In this document: positions 43,814 through 53,300 of the stretch, piece after piece
How the letters are laid out: every line of letters begins with the position of its first letter
Position numbering within the stretch: position 1 is the first letter of the stretch
Assembly: GCF_002864045.1 (NCBI RefSeq)
Contig: NZ_PJPV01000022.1
Coordinates: 1-62,490, forward strand
DNA length: 62,490 bases
Source: Endozoicomonas acroporae
Lineage (GTDB): Bacteria; Pseudomonadota; Gammaproteobacteria; Pseudomonadales; Endozoicomonadaceae
Direction: 5' to 3'
Program-made: the position numbers and the translations under genes
The notes under the pieces: model-generated
Databases searched by the model: none
What the model was told of the DNA's origin: nothing
The model's input: the letters and a program-made list of their open reading frames with translations, nothing else

Positions 43814-43986
43814 GGTTTCAATGAGTTTGACGTGTACAATCTCCGTTCACCCTGAGCGGAGTCGAAGGGTGCGTGGCACGATCTATCAGAGTCCGGAGTT
43901 TCCGCCTTTAGGCCCTATGGGTCCTTCGACAGGCTCAGAACGAACGGAGTGCGGAGGCACGACAACCCGTCAAACTCATTAACACC
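43814..43986. repeat. MITE-like palindromic element, family 1, copy 2
   Basis: It begins GGTTTCAATGAGTTTGAC and ends GTCAAACTCATTAACACC. The interior matches the copy at 2578-2774 in reverse, including CAGAGTCCGGAGTTTCCGCC and TTTAGGCCCTATGGGTCCTT. It is slightly shorter because one of the internal hairpin arms is lost. It lies between dbpA and the gene at 44094; the 300-bp gap holds nothing else I can identify. Confidence 0.82.
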
Positions 43987-44093
43987 ATGTACTATACCCC
44001 CTCCTGAAAGCCTGATTGGAACTAAATCAGGCTTCTCTTGTCCAAAAGAGGTATGACACTGACTATTTAATCCAGCACAAGGAGGTAATTGAC

Positions 44094-45104
44094 ATGACTA
44101 CTCAGATTACACCACCACCCTTTCCTGCACAGGGCTTCGGCACTGGTTCGGAGCCAACACGGTTCGAGCCCACCCCTGCGTATAATCGACCTGCGTTTAA
44201 TGGACATGGTGCCACATTAGCACCGCCACCCCAGTCATATTTTGCTCAGCCGAAACGCCAACCTGAACCACCACCTTCGGCTCAACCACAAGGCTTACCA
44301 GATAACGTAAAGAGTGTGAACCCTGACATTTCCGTCAATGGAGCCCCTGCCGTAACTCCACCTGCCGAGACGGAGGATCCCGGGAAAATCGCTGAAGCGT
44401 TGCAGGCACTGGGCAATGAGGAACTGCTCAATCGGGGTAAAAACCAACTGGAACAAGCTGAAAAGGCCTATACCGCCTTTGGCGAAATGAACATTGCCCT
44501 TAAGGCCCGGGATACCCTTGAAATCTTTGCCGCATGCGCCAAGGGTCTCAAGGGGCCTGGTAGTGTAGGCTGGTTTACAAGTTCGAAAGAGATGATTACT
44601 GCCTTAAAAAATATTGAACTGCCCCCCGACGCGCCAAAGGATCTGACCGTTACCATCACCTTCCCACCGCCCAACCATCAGGCCATCTCCCTGATTCCGG
44701 TAGGTGCTGGTCTCGAACAAAAAGCGCCTATAGAGATCTACCGTTGTTACGTCCACGCGCTTGGTGCCATGAAAAATCAGGCCCGGGAACTTAATGCAGA
44801 CCAGGGGCTTGCACAAGCTCAAGCAAGGCTGAATGATCTGCTTGAAACGCTGAAGGCTATCCAGAAAGAAATTAATAAAAGAAAGGAGGAGGGCAAGCTT
44901 CCTGTCAGAGCTGCCGAAGTTCAGTTTGAAGCCCGATATTATTCCCATGTGGATAAGGGGATCACTATCAATCGACTGGCAAATGGCGAGGAATTCCCGT
45001 TCCATGATGCCGCCATCCAGGGCAAAGGCAAGGTTCCCACCCCAGCGCCACTACCCGAAGAAGCTCCGGCTCCAACTTCAACGCCAGCCCCTGAAGAAGA
45101 CTGA
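44094..45104 (+). CDS. Unknown protein sharing a domain with the convergent 1412-aa protein
   Basis: I do not recognise the family. From ATG 44094 (strong AAGGAGG site) the product is 336 aa. Residues 1-95 are Pro/Gln-rich, with no signal peptide. About 112-288 is a helical domain with a central beta-like segment 'DLTVTITFPPPNHQAISLIP', then helices (ETLKAIQKEINKRKEEG). A Pro/Ala tail ends the protein. The domain aligns with residues 110-280 of the protein at 45215-49453: PPxxLxVxIT...SLIPxGxxLE, then a coiled helix and 'A..H.D.G'. The two genes are convergent neighbours. Confidence 0.7.
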   Translation: MTTQITPPPFPAQGFGTGSEPTRFEPTPAYNRPAFNGHGATLAPPPQSYFAQPKRQPEPPPSAQPQGLPDNVKSVNPDISVNGAPAVTPPAETEDPGKIAEALQALGNEELLNRGKNQLEQAEKAYTAFGEMNIALKARDTLEIFAACAKGLKGPGSVGWFTSSKEMITALKNIELPPDAPKDLTVTITFPPPNHQAISLIPVGAGLEQKAPIEIYRCYVHALGAMKNQARELNADQGLAQAQARLNDLLETLKAIQKEINKRKEEGKLPVRAAEVQFEARYYSHVDKGITINRLANGEEFPFHDAAIQGKGKVPTPAPLPEEAPAPTSTPAPEED

Positions 45105-45146
45105 GTACTTGAATCAATGGGTTTAATGTAAACAATCTCCTTCCCC

Positions 45147-45176
45147 CCTCGTTCCCCGTTTTGCCTGGGAACGAGG
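45147..45176. terminator. Perfect 10-bp inverted repeat between convergent genes
   Basis: CCTCGTTCCC and GGGAACGAGG flank a 10-base loop (CGTTTTGCCT), between two convergent genes. There is no T-run, so it is at best a bidirectional terminator or transcript-end stabiliser. It may also be a REP-like element. Confidence 0.45.
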
Positions 45177-45214
45177 CATAAAGACTGCCCCATAAATGTT
45201 ATATTTATACGCCA

Positions 45215-48200
45215 TCACTTGTTAAACAGTGCCTTATGGTGCTTGCTCAGTGTTTTCATAGTACTGTCATGCTTCCTGTTGCCTGATTCAGCCGATTCAC
45301 TGGCCTTGTCAAACAGGGCAAGACGAATATCTCTCTCTGAGGCATTGCTTTTCAAACCAAGAAAACGGAGGGCTTCTCGCTGCTGTGGGTTAGGACGGGG
45401 CAGAAAACGTCCACTATCCTGAGCCTCACTGGCAATGTATTTTCTGGCAGTCTTGGCAATATCTTTTGAAACCTCCAGCTTACCTGCATTTTTTTGCAAC
45501 TTGTCAAAGGCATTCTCAATAACACTGGCTTCGTTATAGGTACTCGAAACACCCAGCTTTTTCTTGTCCCTGGCCCTCTCCTCTTTTGATATTGCGTCTG
45601 TTGATTTGGCATTCCTGGTGGCGTTTATCTGACCAGCAACGACAGACTTCACACCACTCACATCAACAGGCTTGTTTACTATGCCCGTTGCTGGCCTCGG
45701 GGCAGGTGAAGAGGGAGCAGGTTTTGTACTTGCCGGGGCCGAAGCAGCCCGCAGGCTTTCTTTTCGACGCCTGGCGATCTCGCCGATATTAGCCGTTGAT
45801 TGACGGACGACCTCAGCCCTCTCCATCGGGGCTGACTCTTTAGCTAAATCCGTGGCAAAGTCGGGCTCGGGACTGAGCGTCTGTGTTGTCCCCTGATCAC
45901 CTTCATCGTCAGAGAAGTAATCAGAATCGCTGGATACCGAGTCCTGAGGTTCTGGGCTCTCAGCGGTAAATTCACTTTCATCTGGAGTGCTGGCCTCAGC
46001 CACGTCACTATCATCTGATCGCTGCATCACGCTTTCTGACCGTTCAGAGTCATCAATACCAGTGACTTCATCAGGCTCACTGAAACCCTCATCGACCAGT
46101 GTTTCCTCAGTCAACTCCGCTTCGGTCTGGGGGGACTCAGTATCAACATCTGTTTGGTCATCGCCAACCGTGGTTGTATCACTGTCGATTGGCGCACTAT
46201 CTCCAGACCTTTCACTTGCACTGACATCTATCTGCTGATTGTCTTCTAATCCGGTACTATCATCGTCGGAGACTTCTGGCTCCGGATTTTCGTTTAATAC
46301 GGTACTATCGCCGGAAACCTCTGGCTCCGGATTTTCGTTTAATACGGTACTATCGCCGGAGGCCTCTGGCTGCGGATTTTCGTCTAGTGCGGTACTATCG
46401 CCGGAGACCTCTGGCTCCGGATTTTCGTTTAATACGGTACTATCGCCGGAGACCTCTGGCTGCGGATTTTCGTTTAATACGGTACTATCGCCGGAGACCT
46501 CTGGCTGCGGATTTTCGTCTAGTGCGGTACTATCGCCGGAGACCTCTGGCTCCGGATTTTCGTCTAGTGCGGTACTATCACCGGGGACCTTTGGCTCAGC
46601 AAACAACTCTTCGATGCCATCAAGCTCACTGTAATCCTTCTCGGCTGATGTTTGCTCAGTCAATTTCGCTTCGGTCTGGATCGAATCAGTATCAACATCA
46701 CTTTGGTCATCTCCAACCGTGGTTGTATCACTGTCGATTGGCGCATTATCTCCAGACCTTTCACTTGCGCTGACATCTATCTGCTGATTGTCTTCTAATG
46801 CGGTGCTACCACCGGAGACCTCTGGCTGCGGATTTTCGTCTGGTGAGGTACCATCATCAACGACCTCTGGCTCCGGATTTTCGTTTAATACGGTACTATC
46901 GCCGGAGACCTCTGGCTGCGGATTTTCGTCTAGTGAGGTACCATCATCAACGACCTCTGGCTGCGGATTTTCGTCTAGTGAGGTACCATCATCAACGACC
47001 TCTGGCTCCGGATTTTCGTTTAATACGGTACTATTGCCGGAGACCTCTGGCTCAGCAAACAACTCTTTGACGCCATCAAGCTCACTGTAATCCTCCTCGA
47101 CTGATGTTTGCCCAGTCGATTTTGCTTTGGTCTCGATCGTTTGAGTATCTGCTTCTGTCACAATCGGCTGAGAATCAACTTCGTTACTGATCGACCCAGT
47201 ATCAACATCACTTTCAGCGACTCCTCCATCAAGCCCACTGTCATCATCCCCGGCTGATGTTGTCTCTGTCGATTCCTCTTCTGTCTTCATTGACTCAGCA
47301 TCAACAACACTGTCAGCGACAACTCCATCAAGTCCACTGTCACCATCCCCAGCCGAGGTCACCTCTGTCAACTCCTCTTCTGTCTTGAGTGACTCGGCAT
47401 CACTTTGATCGACTTCACCGGCGGATAAACCACTGTCTAATGCTGCATCGTTGGCGGAGTCTGGCTCAGCAAACAACGCCTCAATCCCATCAAACTCACT
47501 ATCATCCTCCTCGACTGATGTTTTCTCAGTCAATTTTGCTTTGGTCTCGATCGTTTGAGTATCAACTTCGTTCTCAATTGACTGAGTATTATCTTCAGTC
47601 TCGATCGGCTGAGTATCAGCTTCAGTCTCAACCGGCTGAGGATCAACTTCGCTCCTGATCGACTCAGTATCAACATCACTTTCAGCGACAACTCCATCAA
47701 GCCCACTGTCACCATCCCCGGCCGATGTTACCTCTGTCAATTCCTCTTCTGCCTTGAGCGACTCGGCATCACTTTGATCGACTTCACCGGCGGATAAACC
47801 ACTGTCTAATGCTGCATTGCTGGCGGAGTTCCCTGGCTCAGTAAACAACTCCTTGATGCCATCAAACTCACTATCATCCTCCTCGACTGATGCTTGCTCA
47901 GTCGATTTTGCTTTGGTCTCGGTCGTTTGAGTATCATCTTCGTTCTCAATTGACTGAGTATTATCTTCATTCTCGATCGGCTGAGTATCAGCTTCAGTCT
48001 CAACCGGCTGAGGATCAACTTCGCTCCTGATCGGCTCAGCATCAACATCACTTTCAGCGACTCCACCAAGCCCACTGTCGCCATCCACGGCCGGTGTTGC
48101 CTCTGTCAATTCTTCTTCTGTCTTGAGCGACTCGGTATCACTTTGATCGACTTCACCGGCGGATAAACCACTGTCTAATTCTGCACTGTTGGCGAAGTTC

Positions 48201-49453
48201 GCTGGCTCAGCAAACAAATCTTCGACGCCATCAAGCTCACTGTAATCCTCACCGGTACCACCGGTTTGCTGAGTACCATCGGGCTGCGAACTTATGCCTG
48301 GTGTAGAGTCTGTTTGCCCGGAAGGACCCTGCATGATGCCGGGGATCAGCGAAGTGTCCCCTATAACAGGATTATCAATCGTCACTGCTACTGCGATATC
48401 TTCCGGGGGGGCTGTATCACCTCCGGCATCCGCAGAGTTGATGGAAATATCCTGATCAGCCGGGCTTGCATCTGTCAGACCCTGCGCTGTTGTTTCAGGC
48501 CTTACAGAGCTGTCATTGTTCGGCCCCACCTCAGGCTCGGTTTGAGAAGGCTGGTCAGTTGTGGCTATATGCACAGGCCCTGCCAGAGAACTTCCCATTG
48601 TCTGTTGTTGGGCTATCGGACCACCATCAATGTGCGTGGCACTGACAGAACCGTCCTCAACTCTGGCCCGCACATTGATGGTAAGCAGACATTGTCTGTT
48701 CTCAAGCCTGGCCAAGTCATTAATACCCGAGGGCTCCTCCCCGATTTGTTGATCGATGTCAGAGACTTGCTGTTTCAGATTAGCGATTTCCCGGTCAGTG
48801 CTGGCCTGATCAAATGATGCGAAGTTTTCATCGTTATGCTTTTCAAGAATCTTTACGGCTTTCTCCATCAGCTCGCCCAGGTTGGTCTGATTTTCCAACT
48901 CTTCCCCGGGGGGGATCAGGCTCAATTTTTCGCCACTTCCAAGCGTAATTTTGACCTTCAGGGCGGGCGGGAACTCTGTCTTTTGCAGTGCCTCAAGAGC
49001 CACCTTCGGGCTATCGTTCTGAGCCTTTTTCAATTCAGCTACTGACTTTTTCAAGCCACTCAGAGAGGCAGTTACCGCCTTCTTTTCACTACTTTTCTTA
49101 AGCAGTCCATCGGCCTGTTTGAGCAGCTGGCCTTGCGTTTCCTTCAGTTCTGTCTGGTCAGGTTTTTCCAGCTGATCCCCCTTAATAGAAGGCAGCGATT
49201 GACCAGTAGCCTGTTGGATATTCCTGTCGCTGAGCGCTTTATCACCGATGGCGTTCCCCGTATGGTCAAAACTGTCTACCCCCGATTGGCTCACTTGTGG
49301 TTGCACATCCTGCATGACTTCAGCCTGGTGAGTCGCAAATTTGCCAACAGTCGTTTGAGAGGATGGCAGTGGCACCGAAGCATGTTGGACCGAGCTGGGG
49401 TCAATAGCACCAGAAGGGATGCTGCAAAGTGGGTATCTCAGGAAATTGTGCAT
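45215..49453 (-). CDS. 1412-aa acidic repeat protein, family unknown
   Basis: No known family. Residues 1-100 are Ser/Gln-rich without a signal peptide. Residues 110-280 form the domain shared with the neighbour at 44094. About 410-1180 are strongly acidic repeats of three kinds: long units of roughly 125 residues; five copies of a short motif like DDSEFDGIKELFTEP; and two blocks of 15-residue units (EVSGDSTVLNENPEP type, 6 and 8 copies). The C-terminal ~120 residues are basic and helical; 'EALRFLGLKSNASERDIRLA' recalls a degenerate J domain but has no HPD. The start at 49453 has a weak ribosome-binding site. Confidence 0.75.
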   Translation of the reverse strand: MHNFLRYPLCSIPSGAIDPSSVQHASVPLPSSQTTVGKFATHQAEVMQDVQPQVSQSGVDSFDHTGNAIGDKALSDRNIQQATGQSLPSIKGDQLEKPDQTELKETQGQLLKQADGLLKKSSEKKAVTASLSGLKKSVAELKKAQNDSPKVALEALQKTEFPPALKVKITLGSGEKLSLIPPGEELENQTNLGELMEKAVKILEKHNDENFASFDQASTDREIANLKQQVSDIDQQIGEEPSGINDLARLENRQCLLTINVRARVEDGSVSATHIDGGPIAQQQTMGSSLAGPVHIATTDQPSQTEPEVGPNNDSSVRPETTAQGLTDASPADQDISINSADAGGDTAPPEDIAVAVTIDNPVIGDTSLIPGIMQGPSGQTDSTPGISSQPDGTQQTGGTGEDYSELDGVEDLFAEPANFANSAELDSGLSAGEVDQSDTESLKTEEELTEATPAVDGDSGLGGVAESDVDAEPIRSEVDPQPVETEADTQPIENEDNTQSIENEDDTQTTETKAKSTEQASVEEDDSEFDGIKELFTEPGNSASNAALDSGLSAGEVDQSDAESLKAEEELTEVTSAGDGDSGLDGVVAESDVDTESIRSEVDPQPVETEADTQPIETEDNTQSIENEVDTQTIETKAKLTEKTSVEEDDSEFDGIEALFAEPDSANDAALDSGLSAGEVDQSDAESLKTEEELTEVTSAGDGDSGLDGVVADSVVDAESMKTEEESTETTSAGDDDSGLDGGVAESDVDTGSISNEVDSQPIVTEADTQTIETKAKSTGQTSVEEDYSELDGVKELFAEPEVSGNSTVLNENPEPEVVDDGTSLDENPQPEVVDDGTSLDENPQPEVSGDSTVLNENPEPEVVDDGTSPDENPQPEVSGGSTALEDNQQIDVSASERSGDNAPIDSDTTTVGDDQSDVDTDSIQTEAKLTEQTSAEKDYSELDGIEELFAEPKVPGDSTALDENPEPEVSGDSTALDENPQPEVSGDSTVLNENPQPEVSGDSTVLNENPEPEVSGDSTALDENPQPEASGDSTVLNENPEPEVSGDSTVLNENPEPEVSDDDSTGLEDNQQIDVSASERSGDSAPIDSDTTTVGDDQTDVDTESPQTEAELTEETLVDEGFSEPDEVTGIDDSERSESVMQRSDDSDVAEASTPDESEFTAESPEPQDSVSSDSDYFSDDEGDQGTTQTLSPEPDFATDLAKESAPMERAEVVRQSTANIGEIARRRKESLRAASAPASTKPAPSSPAPRPATGIVNKPVDVSGVKSVVAGQINATRNAKSTDAISKEERARDKKKLGVSSTYNEASVIENAFDKLQKNAGKLEVSKDIAKTARKYIASEAQDSGRFLPRPNPQQREALRFLGLKSNASERDIRLALFDKASESAESGNRKHDSTMKTLSKHHKALFNK
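46238..46600. repeat. 45-bp tandem repeat array (8 units)
   Basis: Units of 45 bp such as GAGACCTCTGGCTCCGGATT-TTCGTTTAATACGGTACTAT-CGCCG encode 15-residue blocks of the acidic protein. The copies are nearly identical, so they can change number by slippage or recombination without changing the frame. Confidence 0.88.
46795..47050. repeat. 45-bp tandem repeat array, second block (6 units)
   Basis: The same 15-residue unit as at 46238-46600, but with a variant type (GAGGTACCATCATCAACGAC) in three of the six copies. Separated from the other array by a unique segment with one DYSELDGIEELFAEP motif. Confidence 0.85.
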
Positions 49454-49574
49454 GATTCATAACTGGTCAGTAATATTGCCATTGCTATCGGCAGCAGTCG
49501 GGAATTAGCAACATCTTCGTAAAGCCATTCGTTCGGGCACAATCACATGGTGATCTAAAACAGGAGTGTGTTCT

Positions 49575-49649
49575 GTGGGGCGGCCATCCGTGGGGCGACC
49601 ATCCGTGGGGCGGCCATCCGTGGGGCGGCCATCCGCAGGGTAGCCATCC
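49575..49649. repeat. Five 15-bp tandem repeats, GTGGGGCGGCCATCC
   Basis: Units start at 49575, 49590, 49605, 49620 and a diverged fifth at 49635 (GCAGGGTAGCCATCC). A single copy occurs at 20992-21006. The array lies upstream of the two divergently placed large genes. The rest of 49454-49872 shows no gene I can support. Confidence 0.85.
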
Positions 49650-49872
49650 ACTTGTTTGTGTGTGTTTGCTTTATCCCCCTATGTAATAGCAACCAGTGTA
49701 ACCATATTGGCTAAAGACAACTCTCTGATAAAAAAGCGAATGCTGCCCATAAATGGTATGCCCCAGACCACTAACTCAGGAAAAGGACTGCAGCCAAAGA
49801 GAAACAATCAACAGTTAACTATTTACCGCAACAAACCCAGAAAACGCTTGGTATACCACTTGTAACTCCGAT

Positions 49873-50334
49873 GTGGAATTAACCTCAGTAGTAGCATTCA
49901 AAATACCTAACATAAATCTGGAATTTTCTGATTTATATACCATTCTCTTAAACATTATTGTTTATCAGCACTTATCAAAATTAAACGACTTCAGACAAAA
50001 GAGTGCTCTAAACGTCATTCTTCATTTTTTGATATTGAAGGACAAATGTTTGATACAGAAAAACCGGATACATTTTCATTGGCGGCCTGCAGGTCTGAAG
50101 TCAAAAACTGTACATGTGGAGACCTTAGTAAGGCTATGGACGTCTATCTTAACCATGACGTTTTTCTGCCATCCAATGTACGTTTACCAGTCACTGTTTA
50201 GTACTCAAAACTACAACAATATACCTTTGCCGTGTACTGAATTATTACAAAAAACAATAGCACCTGATTTATCCGTTTATCTGCCAGAAAAAATCATAAC
50301 AAAAATGGCCAACACATTGTTTCATGCCAATTGA
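49873..50334 (+). CDS. Doubtful 153-codon frame upstream of the giant gene
   Basis: An AT-rich frame starts at a GTG and ends 21 bp before the giant gene. It has mixed hydrophobic and basic segments (LYTILLNIIVYQHLSKLNDF and SILTMTFFCHPMYVYQSLFS) and no recognised domain. There is no clear ribosome-binding site. It may be a decayed gene or chance. I keep it because the base composition differs from both flanks and nothing else explains 49870-50340. Confidence 0.25.
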   Translation: MELTSVVAFKIPNINLEFSDLYTILLNIIVYQHLSKLNDFRQKSALNVILHFLILKDKCLIQKNRIHFHWRPAGLKSKTVHVETLVRLWTSILTMTFFCHPMYVYQSLFSTQNYNNIPLPCTELLQKTIAPDLSVYLPEKIITKMANTLFHAN

Positions 50335-50355
50335 TCAAAACACAGGTATCAGGTA

Positions 50356-53300
50356 ATGAATAACCAGATAGCACCAACAACATTCACTTATCAGAATGCA
50401 TACACTGCTGCAACTATTCACAGCGACATATCCGAACAATCAACCAAAAAGAAATTTCTTTCTTATCGAACCAATACCGAGTCAGATGTCCAGAAACTGA
50501 TTAACAAAAACCAGGCAGAAACAAAGGTGCTGGAAGGCAAGATAAAAAATATACAAAAGAAATTAACTGAATGCCTCCAGCATCGTACCAATGATACACT
50601 GTTTATTAAGCCACCCCCTGTGCCTGGTCTGAACACTGGCCAGAACAACAGCAATAACTCTGACACAAATTCTATTGCTAACAAACCGCTCAGACTCATA
50701 TCTGAAGAATACATAACCACCGACGTCAATCCGGAAACCACAGAACTAACGCCTGTCGCTACCACTGCAAGCACTACCCCATTACCCAACTTATCAGCTG
50801 CTGACCATACAGCCCATACCACATCATCAATACCCCCACACACAACCGCTAACGACAGTTCAGCAACGGCTATAACAACCCAACCAGGAAACACAACCCG
50901 GGCGACCAACGCCACAAGTGCACTTATCCCGACTACTGCCCTCCCCCCACTGAAGGAGCTGGTTTCCGGTAGTGTGAATATCACGTTAATGGCGTCACTG
51001 AGAGACAAGCTGGTGGACTACTACCAGCAACAGCAAAAAAGCAGGCTCATGGGAGAAAATTACGGGGGGAATATCACCGGGATAGCTCAGCAACCCGATA
51101 CCATGACCGGGATCGACCAGCAGCCCGATACCATCATCGGTAAACGTCCGGATGATCCATTGCCGCACATCCGTTACAGTCAGCGGCCACACCCAATGAT
51201 TGATTTGTCCGAGTTAATATCAGGTATTGAAGCAAGGGTGGAAATGTATGAACTATTCAATCTGGTATTAATGGTTTCTTCCTTCACCGAGGCTATTAAA
51301 AAATCCTTTCCGGCCGTTGTCAGGGTTTATGACAATGAACTGAAACAGCTCACTGATGAAATAAATAATTACGTCCTGAACCACAACCAGAGTGACACCA
51401 AAAGAAAAAGAACCAGAAGAACGCTTGCAAGAGAATTAACTGAAGCTCTGCTCGAAGCGCTGATTAAATTTGAAAAAGCGCCAATGACTAATGAAATGAA
51501 AGTATTCTTCAAAGGCTTCGAAGAAACACGCAATGCCTTCGCCAAAGCTCTGTATGATGGCGATACCATCACTGATGACCCTGAATTTTCAGAGATGTTT
51601 GAATGGATGAAAAACAAAATCACAATTATGAAAGGGCTGAAGAACTACAATGACGAAATTGAACAGGCCATCGCTAACAGCAATTATTACCGAGTTGGCC
51701 AAATTACCTTCAGTGTTAATTTACTTCATCACAAAGTACAAAGTACCCTAAATAACTACGCATCAGAAAATCCTTACTTTGACCTTTTACAGAAGATCAG
51801 GAGGTTAGAATTCAATAATGTTCATGCCTTGCAATCACTGACCGATAAGGCAGCTGCCTCGGTCCCTCTTAAAGAGCTCATTTTAGAAGCATTAGCCCAG
51901 GATGCACTGGACCTGGCATTCAATTCACAGAAGGAAAAAGGATTTTGTGCCGGGGATGTAATGGCAACAGCCATTGCCGGTCGTTATGGGATGTTCACCA
52001 ATTCATTGGTGAGTTTGGCAAAGTCAATATTATTTGGTTTCGATTACAGTCGACTCCCGATCCAGATCAGAATGATCTTGCAGGATGCATTATATTACGG
52101 AAACGACGAGATACTGTACAACCATCCCGAGTCAGTGGGCCTGGATTCTAAAAGCATATATATTAAACAGATGATCGACGCAGCAGTTCGTGTGGGGGAT
52201 GATCTAGAGTTGCTGATTGAATCCATATCGCACGGTTACAATTCAATTAGTCGTCTGATCGATAAACTGTTAGACCAGATTCCTGTTGACAGCCTTGGCA
52301 CTGAATGGGTCCAATTTGCGGTCTCTCCTGTTGACTCTCCTGTTTACGGTCACATCTGTTACTTTGCTTTCAGCAAAAGCAACAATCTCTTCAGGCTAAC
52401 TGTTCAAGATATTATAACCGGTGTGACGACAGTTACCGGTACGACTCTGGAGCAGCTAAAAACAGCCATACCAAATGCGCTAGAGCAATTTGCTCTTCAA
52501 TATAACATACCGCTGCACCCCGGGCCTCACACTGCCCCCGTTCCCGGAAGAGGTTTCGCTCACCTTACCAACTCGCTGCTGGATCCGTTGGAAAACATGG
52601 AACTGATCAGGGATTCAGCACTCACCGTTAAAGATATCATGACCCTCCCCCCCTCCGAACTCAAAGCACTTGACAAGGAAAGAATCAACGCCCTGACGAC
52701 AAAATACCTTGATACAGTCAAAAATGATGCCACCCGGAAACTTCTGAACATCAATCTGAAATCCCTGTCACAATCAGAGTCAGCAGATCTGGCAAAGTTT
52801 GCGCAAATGCCCATGGTGTATCTGATGCGGGAAGTCCTTACATTCATCACCCATCCGAACCCTGTTGAACATTACGGTAGCTCAATATTTAACGACATCA
52901 GGCTGATGAATGCCCACGCTGTCACCACACTGCATAACATCGCCAAACACTTGACCTCCGCCCCGAAAAAAACCGCTGATGCCGATGCTCAATCAGTACC
53001 ACAAGGTGCGGCACAGGCAACCACTGACCTGGCCACCAGCACTGCCGGAGAGCTGGTCAAGCTGGCTATTGAAAGAGACTTAAGCCTGCTTGTTCCAGAG
53101 CCGGTCGCTGGTGCCGTTGGAGCACAGGCCGGTGCAGCCCAACCCGGCGGTGCCCATGGAACACCAGAAAGCCAGGGCAGCAGCGGTGTATCAGGTAATA
53201 CTCTTGGTGGGATAATCGGTGGCGGGATCGGCGGCTTTGCCGGAGAGGTTGGCCTGGCATTGTTAGCATTCAAGGCCCGCTGCCCCGAGTGCCTGTCAGA

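Noticed and set aside
46239..47090. Long plus-strand open frames across the 45-bp repeats
   Set aside because: They arise because the repeat unit is free of stops in several frames; the minus-strand frame spans the whole 1412-aa protein with unique ends.
49575..49649. Possible CRISPR array
   Set aside because: Units are 15 bp directly abutting with no spacers, and no cas genes are near.
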